Assembly (NCBI GenBank): GCA_001600695.1
Contig: BCKQ01000003.1
Coordinates: 682,001 to 746,000 of the forward strand
Reading direction: 5' to 3'
DNA from: Ascoidea asiatica
Lineage: Eukaryota > Ascomycota > Saccharomycetes > Ascoideales > Ascoideaceae
Length of the DNA stretch: 64,000 nucleotides
Positions 31,709 through 41,353 of the stretch are shown piece by piece. A program made the position numbers and the translations under genes. The stretch's first letter is position 1. Each line of letters begins with the position of its first letter. The notes below the pieces were generated by a model. It did no database searches and was not told the origin of the DNA. It worked only from the letters and a program-made list of their open reading frames with translations.

Positions 31709-34700
31709 ATGAATATTTCTACACCTCTTGGGTCTGATATATCCCATGTGGATTTCAGTGTTTTAACTCCCCAAGAAATTAGAAAATTATCTGCAAAAAG
31801 AATAACTAATCCTACTGTTTTTGATAATTTAGGCCAACCAATTCAAGGTGGTTTATATGATTTAGCATTAGGAGCTTTTTTGAGACATTCATGTTCTACT
31901 TGTGGTCTCGATGAAAAATTTTGTCCTGGTCATCAGGGTCATATTGATTTACCAATTCCAATCTATAATCCCTTATTTTATTCTCAGATGATTCTTTTAT
32001 TAAGAGGTTCTTGTCAGCATTGTCATTGTTTCAAGTTAAAAAAACGAATAGTCGATGAATATGCTTGCAAATTGAAGCTTGTACAATATGGGCTCTTAAA
32101 AGAACTTACAGAATTTGAAGAAAAAGCTATTAGTAATAGTGTCGAAGCCGATGAAGAAGATGGAAAAGCAAATAAGGCAAAACTTCAAAAATTAAGAGAT
32201 TACACTGAACAATCAATAAAAAATGCTTTAGATGAGGGTAAAACAACAAAAAGTGGTCTTTTGAGTTCAACAATTCAAGAAACAAGAAAACAAATAATTA
32301 AAGAATTTTATACTCTTTGTAAACTGTCTAAAAGATGTTCAAATTGTAATAAGTTTTCTCCACTTTATAGAACTGATGGATTTTCCAAGATTTTTGAATT
32401 GCCTTTGAATCTTAAACAAATGAGCCACAATAATTCAATTAAAGACACTGAGGATGTTCTTGAAGGAAGTAATATTGCTAAAAAAAAAGCCGAACTAGTT
32501 AAAGCTAAATCAAGATATGTATTATCCACTGAAGTGAGAGATATTTTAAGATCTGTTTTCAAAACCGAGCAAGATGTAATTCAAATGTTGTATAATTCTA
32601 GACCTGCAACTTGTAGAAAAAAAGAATATATAAGTGCTGATATTTTTTTTCTTCATTGTTTAATTGTTCCACCAACAAGATTTAGACTTCCTTCAAAAAT
32701 GGGGGATGAAATTCATGAAAATGTTCAAAATACTATCCTTTCTGGAATTTTGGCTGCAAATATTCAAATCAAAGAAATTAATGAAAGAATGTTAAATTTT
32801 GAAAAAGATAAAGACACTGATGAGGATAAAAGATTACTTTTCAATAGATTAATGAATGCATTCATTTCCTTACAAAATTCTGTTAATGGTTTTATTGATG
32901 CCTCAAAGAATTCAAACAATATTAGAAATCCTCCACCTGGTATAAAACAAGCTTTGGAAAAAAAAGAAGGTTTATTTAGAAAGCATATGATGGGTAAGCG
33001 TGTCAATTATGCTGCCAGATCTGTTATTTCTCCAGATCCACTTATTCAAACCAATCAAGTTGCAGTTCCACCTGTGTTTGCTAAAAAATTAACATTTCCG
33101 GAGCCAGTCACCTCATATAATGCTACTCAGTTACGTCAATTTGTTATTAATGGTCCAGATAAATGGCCAGGTGCTGTACAAATTCAAAATGAAGATGGCT
33201 CTTTAATATCTTTAATTGGAATGTCCTTAGAACAAAGAAAAGCCTTAGCCAATCAATTAACAACACCTTCCGTTTATAATCCTGCTTATAGTACCATTAA
33301 TAAAAAAGTTTTTCGTCATATTAATAATTCTGATATAGTTCTTATGAATCGTCAACCAACTTTACATAAAGCTTCTATGATGGGTCACAGAGTTAGGGTT
33401 TTGGCAGGTCAAAAAACAATCAGAATTCATTATGCTAATACTGGTGCTTATAATGCTGATTTTGATGGTGATGAAATGAATATGCATTTTCCACAATCTC
33501 AAATGGCAAGAGCTGAGGCTTTCAACTTAGCTAATACTGACTCTCAATATTTAACACCCACTTCAGGTTCTCCTGTTAGAGGGTTGATTCAAGATCATCT
33601 TTCTGCAGGTGTTTGGTTAACTAAGAAAGACTCTTTTTTTGATAGAGAGAAATATCAAAATTTTGTGTATAATTGTTTAAAACCTGAAGATGGACATACC
33701 AACTCTAATAGAATCAAAACTCTTCCTCCCGCTGTTTTCAAACCTGTCCCATTATGGACAGGAAAACAGATAATTTCTACTATTTTATTAAATGTTAAAC
33801 CCATTGAAATGCCTGGTATTAATGTAACTTCCAAAAATAAGATTAAAAATGATTATTGGGGTAAAGGATCTCAGGAAAATATGGTTTTAGTCAAAAATGG
33901 AGAATTATTATGTGGTATTTTAGATAAATCACAATATGGTGCTACAAAATATGGTATTATTCATGCCATTCAAGAACTTTATGGACCTGACATTGCAGGT
34001 AATTGTTTATCTGTTCTTTCCAAATTATTCACAACTTATAATCAAGAAAATGCCCTTACTTGTGGTATGGATGATTTGAGATTAACTGAAGAAGGTGATA
34101 AATGGCGTAAAACAATATTGAAAGAATCAGATGATACAGGTAGAGTTGTTGCTGCTGATGTTACAAATTTAGATCCATCAACACCATCTGATGATAAAGA
34201 GCTTCTTAAAAGAATTGAAGAAATTACTAGAGATGCTAATAAATTAGCAGTTCTTGATTCATCAGCACAATCAGCTCTTGCTTCTATTCAATCTAAAGTT
34301 GATATGAAATGTGTTCCGGCCGGTACTATGAAACCATTTCCTTCAAATGCTATGCAAATGATGTCTTTATCTGGTGCTAAAGGTAGTTCAGTTAATGTTT
34401 CCCAAATTATGTGTCTTCTAGGACAACAAGCTTTGGAAGGTAAGAGAGTACCTATTATGGTTTCAGGTAAATCACTTCCATGTTTCAAACCATATGATAT
34501 AAGTTCAAGAGCCGGTGGCTTTATTAAACAGCGTTTCTTCTCTGGTCTTCGACCTCAAGAATATTATTTTCATTGTATGGCAGGTAGAGAAGGTTTGATT
34601 GATACTGCTGTTAAAACGGCCAATTCTGGTTATTTACAAAGATGTTTAATTAAACAATTAGAGGGTGTACATGTATCATACGATAACACTATTAGAAATT

Positions 34701-36697
34701 CAGATGGTAATTTAATCGAATTTTTATATGGAGGTGACTCAGTTGATGTTATTAAAGAATCTTACTTGCAACAATTTACCTTTTGTTTGGAAAATTATGA
34801 TGCTTTAGTCAAAAAATATGATCCTGCATCTTTGAATAATCATCTTGATCTTGATGAAGCAGCAAAATATTCGAAAGAAGTTAGAAATGAATTAGCAAGT
34901 CAAGAGGACACACCATCATATTTAAAAACTGTTGAGTTTGATCCTACGATTAGTGTGTATAATCCAGCTAGATATCTTGGAGCTGTGTCGGAGACATTTG
35001 AATCTTCTATGGAAAAATATATTGAAGAGAATAGAAAACTTTTCCATATTGATGGTTCTCATAAAAGTATAAGAAAGAAATTTAGAGCTCTAATGCAACT
35101 TAAATATATGAAGTCTTTAATTCCACCAGGAGAACCAGTAGGAATTATTGCTGGTCAGTCAGTTGGAGAACCTTCTACTCAAATGACCTTAAATACTTTC
35201 CATTTCGCTGGTCATGGTGCCGCAAATGTTACTTTAGGTATTCCTCGTCTTAGAGAAATTGTTATGACTGCTTCTTCTTCTATAAAAACTCCATTAATGA
35301 CATTACCAATTCGAGATGATGTTTCCGATGAAATTGCAGATGCATTTTGCCGTAATGTATCAAGAATTCATTTTGCTGAAGTTATTGATAAAGTTACTGT
35401 TATAGAAACCAGTGGAACAGTTGATGCCTCAAAAACTTATCATGTTCATATTCAATTTTTCACTCGAAAAGAATATAATGAAGAACATGATATTGATCTG
35501 CAGGAATTAGTAGATTGTATAACTTCAAAATTACTTTTTGAATTAGACCAGGTACTAACAACAGAAATCAAAAAACAGAACACCATAGCGAAACAGGTTG
35601 ATATAAGTAAGCCCGCTGAAGGTTCTGTATTACAAATTAGTGAACTTGAAGATGGTGGATCTAGTAAGAAAAATGCCGATATGGATGGTGACACAGAAAA
35701 AGAACGTTCAAAGGGTAAACAATCAATTTCATATGATGAACCTGATGAAGAAGAAGTTGAATTAATGAAAGACCATGAAGCTACTTCTGATGAAGATAAC
35801 TTCAATTCTTCCAGTGATTCGGATTCTGACTCAGATTCAGATACTGATAGTAATTCAGGGTCAGATTCAAGTTCTGATTCTGAATCGGAGGCTAAATCAA
35901 ATTCGGCTAAAACAAAAAAAACTAAAAAAGTAAGGGGAAATACTGATTTAGATGGAGATGTTGATATGGAAGAAGAAACTATTGATTCTCAAGATTTTTC
36001 AGCAAAAACCCTTTCAGCCAAAGAGCGTGAATCAGCTACAATTGGAAGTAGAAGATATCTTTCTAGCTTCAATTTTGATGATGAAAATGGAGAATGGTGT
36101 GATTTTTCTATTTCATTAGCATCAGAAACTGAAAAAATTCTTTTACTTCAAATAATTGAGGGAATTGCTAAAAAAGTAGTTTTAAGAGAAATAGAAAATA
36201 TCTCTCATTGTTATCATCCACCTGTTGATAAAACTACAAACAAAAGGGTTTTGACAACAGCAGGTGTTAATTTCCAAGCAATGTGGTTAGAAAGAGAAGT
36301 AATAGATGTCAATGGTATAACATCCAATGATGTTTATGCAGTCTTAAAAACATATGGTGTTGAAGCTGCCAGAAATACAATTGTCAATGAAATTTATAAT
36401 GTTTTCGACAAATATGCTATTAGTGTCAGTTCTCGTCATTTGGATTTGATAGCTGATTTCATGACAAGAGAAGGTACATATCTCGCCTTCAACCGTCAAG
36501 GTATTGCTTCTTCCACGTCACCTTTCATGAAAATGAGTTATGAAACCACTTGTAAGTTTTTAACAGAAGCAGTTTTAGATGGCTCCAGAGACGGATTGGA
36601 GAGTCCTTCAGCCAGACTTGTTATAGGTAAATTATCCAACGTTGGTACTGGTAGTTTTGATGTGCTAGCTAAAATGCCAATTGACAATGAAGAATGA
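31709..36697 (+). CDS. RPA190: RNA polymerase I largest subunit A190
   Basis: The catalytic subunit that makes 35S pre-rRNA in the nucleolus. 1,662 aa, as in S. cerevisiae (1,664). Zinc-binding clamp near 62-79: CSTCGLDEKFCPGHQGH. The active-site Mg loop NADFDGDEMNMHFPQ is at about 584-598. Others seen: GKRVNYAARSVISPDP, RQPTLHKASMMGHRV, bridge-helix region GYLQRCLIKQLEG, and trigger-loop region GEPSTQMTLNTFHFAGHG followed by ANVTLGIPRLREI. The Pol I-specific jaw insert at about 1340-1430 is Ser/Asp/Glu-rich (SSSDSDSDSDSDTDSNSG). It is a single exon. Codon use is less AT-extreme than in most neighbours. Two CTG codons (32324, 35498) sit at poorly conserved positions. Confidence 0.98.
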   Translation: MNISTPLGSDISHVDFSVLTPQEIRKLSAKRITNPTVFDNLGQPIQGGLYDLALGAFLRHSCSTCGLDEKFCPGHQGHIDLPIPIYNPLFYSQMILLLRGSCQHCHCFKLKKRIVDEYACKLKLVQYGLLKELTEFEEKAISNSVEADEEDGKANKAKLQKLRDYTEQSIKNALDEGKTTKSGLLSSTIQETRKQIIKEFYTLCKLSKRCSNCNKFSPLYRTDGFSKIFELPLNLKQMSHNNSIKDTEDVLEGSNIAKKKAELVKAKSRYVLSTEVRDILRSVFKTEQDVIQMLYNSRPATCRKKEYISADIFFLHCLIVPPTRFRLPSKMGDEIHENVQNTILSGILAANIQIKEINERMLNFEKDKDTDEDKRLLFNRLMNAFISLQNSVNGFIDASKNSNNIRNPPPGIKQALEKKEGLFRKHMMGKRVNYAARSVISPDPLIQTNQVAVPPVFAKKLTFPEPVTSYNATQLRQFVINGPDKWPGAVQIQNEDGSLISLIGMSLEQRKALANQLTTPSVYNPAYSTINKKVFRHINNSDIVLMNRQPTLHKASMMGHRVRVLAGQKTIRIHYANTGAYNADFDGDEMNMHFPQSQMARAEAFNLANTDSQYLTPTSGSPVRGLIQDHLSAGVWLTKKDSFFDREKYQNFVYNCLKPEDGHTNSNRIKTLPPAVFKPVPLWTGKQIISTILLNVKPIEMPGINVTSKNKIKNDYWGKGSQENMVLVKNGELLCGILDKSQYGATKYGIIHAIQELYGPDIAGNCLSVLSKLFTTYNQENALTCGMDDLRLTEEGDKWRKTILKESDDTGRVVAADVTNLDPSTPSDDKELLKRIEEITRDANKLAVLDSSAQSALASIQSKVDMKCVPAGTMKPFPSNAMQMMSLSGAKGSSVNVSQIMCLLGQQALEGKRVPIMVSGKSLPCFKPYDISSRAGGFIKQRFFSGLRPQEYYFHCMAGREGLIDTAVKTANSGYLQRCLIKQLEGVHVSYDNTIRNSDGNLIEFLYGGDSVDVIKESYLQQFTFCLENYDALVKKYDPASLNNHLDLDEAAKYSKEVRNELASQEDTPSYLKTVEFDPTISVYNPARYLGAVSETFESSMEKYIEENRKLFHIDGSHKSIRKKFRALMQLKYMKSLIPPGEPVGIIAGQSVGEPSTQMTLNTFHFAGHGAANVTLGIPRLREIVMTASSSIKTPLMTLPIRDDVSDEIADAFCRNVSRIHFAEVIDKVTVIETSGTVDASKTYHVHIQFFTRKEYNEEHDIDLQELVDCITSKLLFELDQVLTTEIKKQNTIAKQVDISKPAEGSVLQISELEDGGSSKKNADMDGDTEKERSKGKQSISYDEPDEEEVELMKDHEATSDEDNFNSSSDSDSDSDSDTDSNSGSDSSSDSESEAKSNSAKTKKTKKVRGNTDLDGDVDMEEETIDSQDFSAKTLSAKERESATIGSRRYLSSFNFDDENGEWCDFSISLASETEKILLLQIIEGIAKKVVLREIENISHCYHPPVDKTTNKRVLTTAGVNFQAMWLEREVIDVNGITSNDVYAVLKTYGVEAARNTIVNEIYNVFDKYAISVSSRHLDLIADFMTREGTYLAFNRQGIASSTSPFMKMSYETTCKFLTEAVLDGSRDGLESPSARLVIGKLSNVGTGSFDVLAKMPIDNEE

Positions 36698-37211
36698 ATC
36701 GATTCTTTTTCTTCTAGTTCTTTTTGTTTTATATAATATTAGTAGAATTGAGTTTTATTTGAAATTTGTGTTTTTGTGTTTCAACTTCAGAAAAAAAAAA
36801 TAAAAATTTTGAAAATTAGAAAAAATTAAAAAAAAAATTTAAAATATTTGAAATCTTTGCTAGGAGAACCACAAAGTCGGTTTTGACCCCAAAACTTTGG
36901 TGTCTGCAGACCAATGTCCTAAAAGGTATGTGTGTTTGGATGGATGCGCCTGACTACCGAAACCATTGTAGCGGGTCTGTTATTTTTTTCATTGTTTGTT
37001 TACATTTTGAACTTTTAGCTTTATTTATTTCGATAAGCTTGGAACTTGATTTAAACATTTGTCAAACGATTGACTGAATAATATAAAGAGGTAAAATTAC
37101 TTTCTTTTAGTTTTTTTTTATTTTTTTTTTTTCACTCATCATTATTTTTTTTTTTTTCACTGTCTTGTATTATTGGTCGGGAGAAATCTAGTTCTATTTA
37201 TTGTATATTTA
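36698..37211. promoter_or_regulatory. Intergenic region RPA190 / CHK1
   Basis: A 514-bp tandem spacer. A compact GC-richer block at about 36860-36980 holds the hairpin GTTTTG-ACCC-CAAAAC (36880-36895) and the 10-bp palindrome GTCTGCAGAC (36902-36911). Poly-T runs at about 37110-37160 precede CHK1. It could be the CHK1 promoter or a small structured RNA; no known RNA family was recognised. Confidence 0.4.
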
Positions 37212-38960
37212 ATGGAAGAATTCAGATTGTCTCAGTTGGACACAATTCCAAAAATAAATGCAATTGAATATGAAAGAACTATAGGCCAAGGGACATTTGC
37301 ATTGTAAGTAAATAATCAATTGGTTTTCTTTTTAAGTTTTATTTTTTCTTTTTCATGAATTCTAATAATTTGCAATAATTTACTAATTCAATGTTATAGA
37401 GTTAAATCAGCTTACTTAAAATCCAAACCTAGTACTGTATTTGCAATCAAATTCATTCATAGAAGAATATGCCACCAGCATGGATTATCTGATGATGATA
37501 TTGGTAGAGAATTTATAATTCATCGTGAGTGTAGTGGTCATCCGAATATAATAAAATTGGCAGATGTTGGTAATAATCGTAGTTGGTTATGGATAGTTAT
37601 GGAACTAGCAAGTAGTGGTGATTTATTCGATAAAATTGAACCTGATATTGGTGTACCACAAGATATAGCACATTTTTATTTTAAACAGCTAATATCAGCT
37701 GTTAGTTTTATTCATTCAAAAGGAGTTTCTCATAGAGATATAAAACCGGAAAATATATTGCTAGATAGAAATGGAAATTTAAAGTTGGCTGATTTTGGTC
37801 TAGCAACTGTTTTTAAATCTGGAAAAGGTATCAAAAAACGATCTCATAGAAAATGTGGATCTCCACCATATATGGCTCCAGAAATAATATATTCAAATGA
37901 AAAAGGATATGAAGCAGAAAAGACTGATATTTGGTCTTGTGGAGTTGTTCTATTTGTATTATTAACTGGTGAAACTCCATGGGATGAACCAAGTACAGAA
38001 GATAAATTATTCATGCGATTTGTCAATAATAAATATTTGAATACATCTCCTTGGGATAGATTACCAATATTAATATTAAGTTTATTGAAATCAATATTTA
38101 AAATAGACACCGAAGAAAGATTTGGATTGAAATTGATTAGAAAACATCTTTGGGTTAATCAAAATAATAGTTTAATTGATACAAAAGGTTTATGCAAAGA
38201 TACAGAAGTTTTAACAAAGAAATTATTATCAAATTTACATATAGGATTATCAGATGAAGATATAAAAAGAACCAAATATGAAGTTTTATCATCACAAATA
38301 AATTCTGTTAAAGAAGATAATCAAAAAGGTGGAAAAAAAATTGATAAATTATCATATAGTCAACCAATGGTTGATATTGCTTCAATGGTTGATGATGAAA
38401 AAGATAATTATTATCAATTTGATATTAATAACATTCCTGCAACTCAAGAATATAATCATAGTAAAGAATATGAAAATGATAAAATGGAAAGTTATAAAGA
38501 AAAAAATGAAGATTTATTAATTTATGAATATGTTTCAAAAGATCCTTCAGTTTTACAATTTTTGAATAATAATAAAAATTCAAATAATTTTAAGACTTTT
38601 GAAATGAATTTAGTTGATAGATTAACAAGATTTTTTTCAGTTTTACCATTAGAAACATTAATATCAATAATTTCAGATTCATTATATAGAATGGGTATAC
38701 CAGTTTCAAATGATTATATTGAAGAAAGATTATTAGAAGAAGAAGAATTTAAAAGTTTTAAACCTATTAATATTGGAATTCAATTAATAGATAGTAGAAA
38801 AATGATGTTAAGAGGTAGTATTAAAATAACAAAAATTAAAAATTTAAATTTAAAAAAAATTGATTTCATTAAAACTAAAGGAGATCCTTTGGAATGGAGA
38901 AGATTTTTTAAAAAAATGGCAGTTTTATGTAGAGAAGTAGTTTATATAGATAGAAAATAG
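37212..38960 (+). CDS. CHK1: DNA-damage checkpoint kinase Chk1 (spliced)
   Basis: A Ser/Thr kinase that enforces G2/M arrest (via securin stabilisation in S. cerevisiae) after Mec1 activation. Exon 1 is 37212-37303, the intron 37304-37399, and exon 2 37400-38960, giving 550 aa. The intron splits the Gly-rich loop: GQGTFA + LVKSAYLK. Exon 2 then has FAIKFIH with the catalytic Lys and HPNIIKL. Other motifs: ELASSGDLFDKIEPD, HRDIKPENILL, KLADFGLA (DFG), GSPPYMAPEI, DIWSCGVVLFVLLTGETPWD. The C-terminal regulatory domain ends with TKGDPLEWRRFFKKM, nearly identical to S. cerevisiae TGDPLEWRRLFKKI. The ATG at 37557 is internal; the true start is on exon 1 because the P-loop lies there. Confidence 0.95.
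37304..37399 (+). other. CHK1 intron (96 nt)
   Basis: Donor GTAAGT at 37304-37309, branch site TACTAAT at 37381-37387, acceptor TTATAG ending at 37399. The branch-to-acceptor distance is only about 12 nt. Phase 2; TT|A restores Leu. Confidence 0.92.
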
Positions 38961-39247
38961 TTTCATTAATTATTAAACTTTAAGTTTATAGAGATAGTTA
39001 GTAAATATAAAATTATATAAAACTGAAAATAAATCAAAAAATCAAAAAATAGAATTATATGAAATGCAAAATAACAATATTAATAGATTAAAGTTGAAAA
39101 AAAGGGTACATTAAAAGAGAATTAAAGATTAAAAGATTATATTATGAAAAGAGAAATTAATCAAGAGAACTTGAAAATAATCAATACAAAATCTTGAAAA
39201 TGACAATGACAAAAAGATTTTCTTGAAAAAAGAGAGAAATAAATTGA

Positions 39248-40099
39248 TTACCAACATTGATAACCACCATCTACAACAATATTTTCACCAGTTGTATAAG
39301 AAGAAGCAGTATGAGAAGCTAAATATAAAATAGTACCAACGAATTCTTTTGGTTTAGCCATTCTATGCATTGGGATTCTTGATTCCCAAGCATCTTTCAT
39401 TTCTTGATTTGAACCAATAACATGTTGAGTTAATGGAGTTAAAATATAACCAGGAGATAAACAATTAACTCTAATATTATATTTAGCCCATTCAGTTGCA
39501 AAAGATTTAACAGCATGAATTACACCAGCTTTTGAAGCATTATAAGCAATTTGATTTTGAGGATAATTAACAATAACACCAGACATTGAACCAATTAAAA
39601 TAAAAGAAGCAGGTTTTTTAGCATCAATTAAAGGTTTTGCCATAGCTTGAGTAAAAAATAAAGAACCAGTTAAATTAACATTAATTAAATCTTGTAATTT
39701 TTCTGGAGGATAATCAATTGCATCATAATTATTACAATAGCCAGCAGTATGAATTAATAAATCAGCAATTGAATTATGAAATTGATTGATTGAAGAAATG
39801 GTTTTAGTTATTTGATCATAATTTGTTACATTACATTCCCAAGCAGAAACTTTTTTGATACCTTTTGAAGTTTCAGTTGGAATATTATTATGAATGGCCC
39901 ATGAAATTAATTCATTTGCAGCTTTTTCAGTTGTTTGTTTATTCATATCAACTAAAGCAACAGAAGCACCTTGAGATAATAAAGCTTTATTTAAAACAGA
40001 AGCTAAACCACCTGAACCACCAGTAACAATAGCAACTCTATTGTCTAATCTAAAACTTGGAACAATGTCAGATACAGATTCAAAAACTTCAACTGTCAT
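39248..40099 (-). CDS. ARDH: D-arabinitol 2-dehydrogenase (SDR family)
   Basis: An NAD-dependent short-chain dehydrogenase expected to interconvert D-arabinitol and D-ribulose in the cytosol. 283 aa. Rossmann motif TGGSGGL (26-32), cofactor acid Asp51 in VALVDMN, HTAGY (118-121), catalytic Ser in IGSMSG (169-174), and the active-site pair Tyr186/Lys190 in YNASK. The C-terminal half (WAKYNIRVNCLSPGYILTPL, EMKDAWESRIPMHRMA, EFVGTILYLA, SSYTTGENIVVDGGYQCW) closely parallels the Scheffersomyces/Candida D-arabinitol dehydrogenases, better than sorbose reductases. Polyol specificity is inferred from that similarity. S. cerevisiae has no close orthologue that I know of. It is convergent with CHK1. 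Confidence 0.85.
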   Translation of the reverse strand: MTVEVFESVSDIVPSFRLDNRVAIVTGGSGGLASVLNKALLSQGASVALVDMNKQTTEKAANELISWAIHNNIPTETSKGIKKVSAWECNVTNYDQITKTISSINQFHNSIADLLIHTAGYCNNYDAIDYPPEKLQDLINVNLTGSLFFTQAMAKPLIDAKKPASFILIGSMSGVIVNYPQNQIAYNASKAGVIHAVKSFATEWAKYNIRVNCLSPGYILTPLTQHVIGSNQEMKDAWESRIPMHRMAKPKEFVGTILYLASHTASSYTTGENIVVDGGYQCW

Positions 40100-41353
40100 T
40101 TTTATTTGATTATCTAGCTAATTAGTTAATTAGTTATTTATTTATTTATGTTTTTATTTGAGAGTTATATTTTTAGTAAATTTTTAGCGAAAGTTTATTA
40201 TTTGAGCACAAAAAAGCAAGTGGATAAACTTCAAAGAGATATTTTTATATGAGAGAAATCAATAATTTCAAAAAAAAATAGTTATACTAAAGCGAGAGAT
40301 ATTTTGATTATTTTTATAATATAGGAGATACAAATATTTGAATTTTAAAGTGAAAGAAACAAATAAAAATAATGAAATAAAGATATAATGTTTATCAGAA
40401 GAAACGAGAATCTGAACTTTTTATATCCTTGCGAGTGAAGATGAAATGAAATAAGAGTGGAAACAGTACCGGGTACACATTTTGCAGTGTTAACTATGCT
40501 AACTTTGTTAACAGAGTGGAAGCCTGTGGAGCCGAGAGAGCAGTGCATGACTTTGTCACTACGAACTAAAGAAGTTTGTAAGCAAATAAAGACAAATCAT
40601 TAGAAAAAACTGGAATATTCATTTGAAGGGCTCGAATCAGAAGCAGAAACCAGAAAGCAAAAGGGAAGAATGAAAACAATCTGAATACTTTACCTGGATT
40701 GTTTTTTAAGCTTGTTTTAAAATCGGTATTTTTTTTTCTTATGCTTTTTCACCACAGAAAAAACAAAGCTTTTAGTCTCATCAAAAGAAAGAAAAAAGAA
40801 AAAATTGTAAAACAAAAGTAGAACTCAGCCAAAAAAGCAAAAAAAAACCAAAAGGCAAAAAGTAAATGCAAAAGAAGCCTGCAACAATTGCACAGTCCAG
40901 ACTTCAGCTAAAAAGAAATAATTTCAAATGGCTTCTTTTCGAAAGAATTTTCTGTTTCACCAGCAACTTTCAGCATTCGATTCCCCAGATTTAAGAGGAT
41001 TTGCTGTATTTGAAGCAGGAGAAGTGTGCAACCCCCAGTTTGTGGATGGTGTTTGTGGCAGTGCCCTTGGTGTGGGCGGATTTTGTTTTTGGGTCATCGA
41101 AAAATAAAAGAAAAAGTTTCGGGGCGCAACGGGCCAGAGAACCCCCGAATGACCGAAATGTGCAAGAATCCCAAAACTCTTTGGATGACCCGAAAAGTCA
41201 TCAAAGAAGAGACCCGCAGGTCACAAAATGTCAAATGAATTAATTGATTATTTACTCATTTATTACAAAAATAAATTATTTGAATATGTTTTTAGCATTC
41301 AATTATTTATTATATTCAGTTATTTTAATCGAGTATTGCTTACCAAATTGAAA
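40100..41353. promoter_or_regulatory. ARDH upstream region
   Basis: 1,254 bp between tandem minus-strand genes. It is AT-rich to 40430, then a GC-richer block (about 40430-40560 and 40930-41230) separated by A-rich DNA. A 59-codon plus-strand ORF at 40928-41107 and two overlapping frames exist in the block, but their codon use is unlike every real gene here and I do not call them. Confidence 0.45.

Noticed and set aside
40928-41107. 59-codon ORF with Gly/Cys-rich end in the ARDH upstream region
   Set aside because: Codon use is unlike every real gene in the window and no family resemblance is seen; it sits in a GC-richer promoter block.
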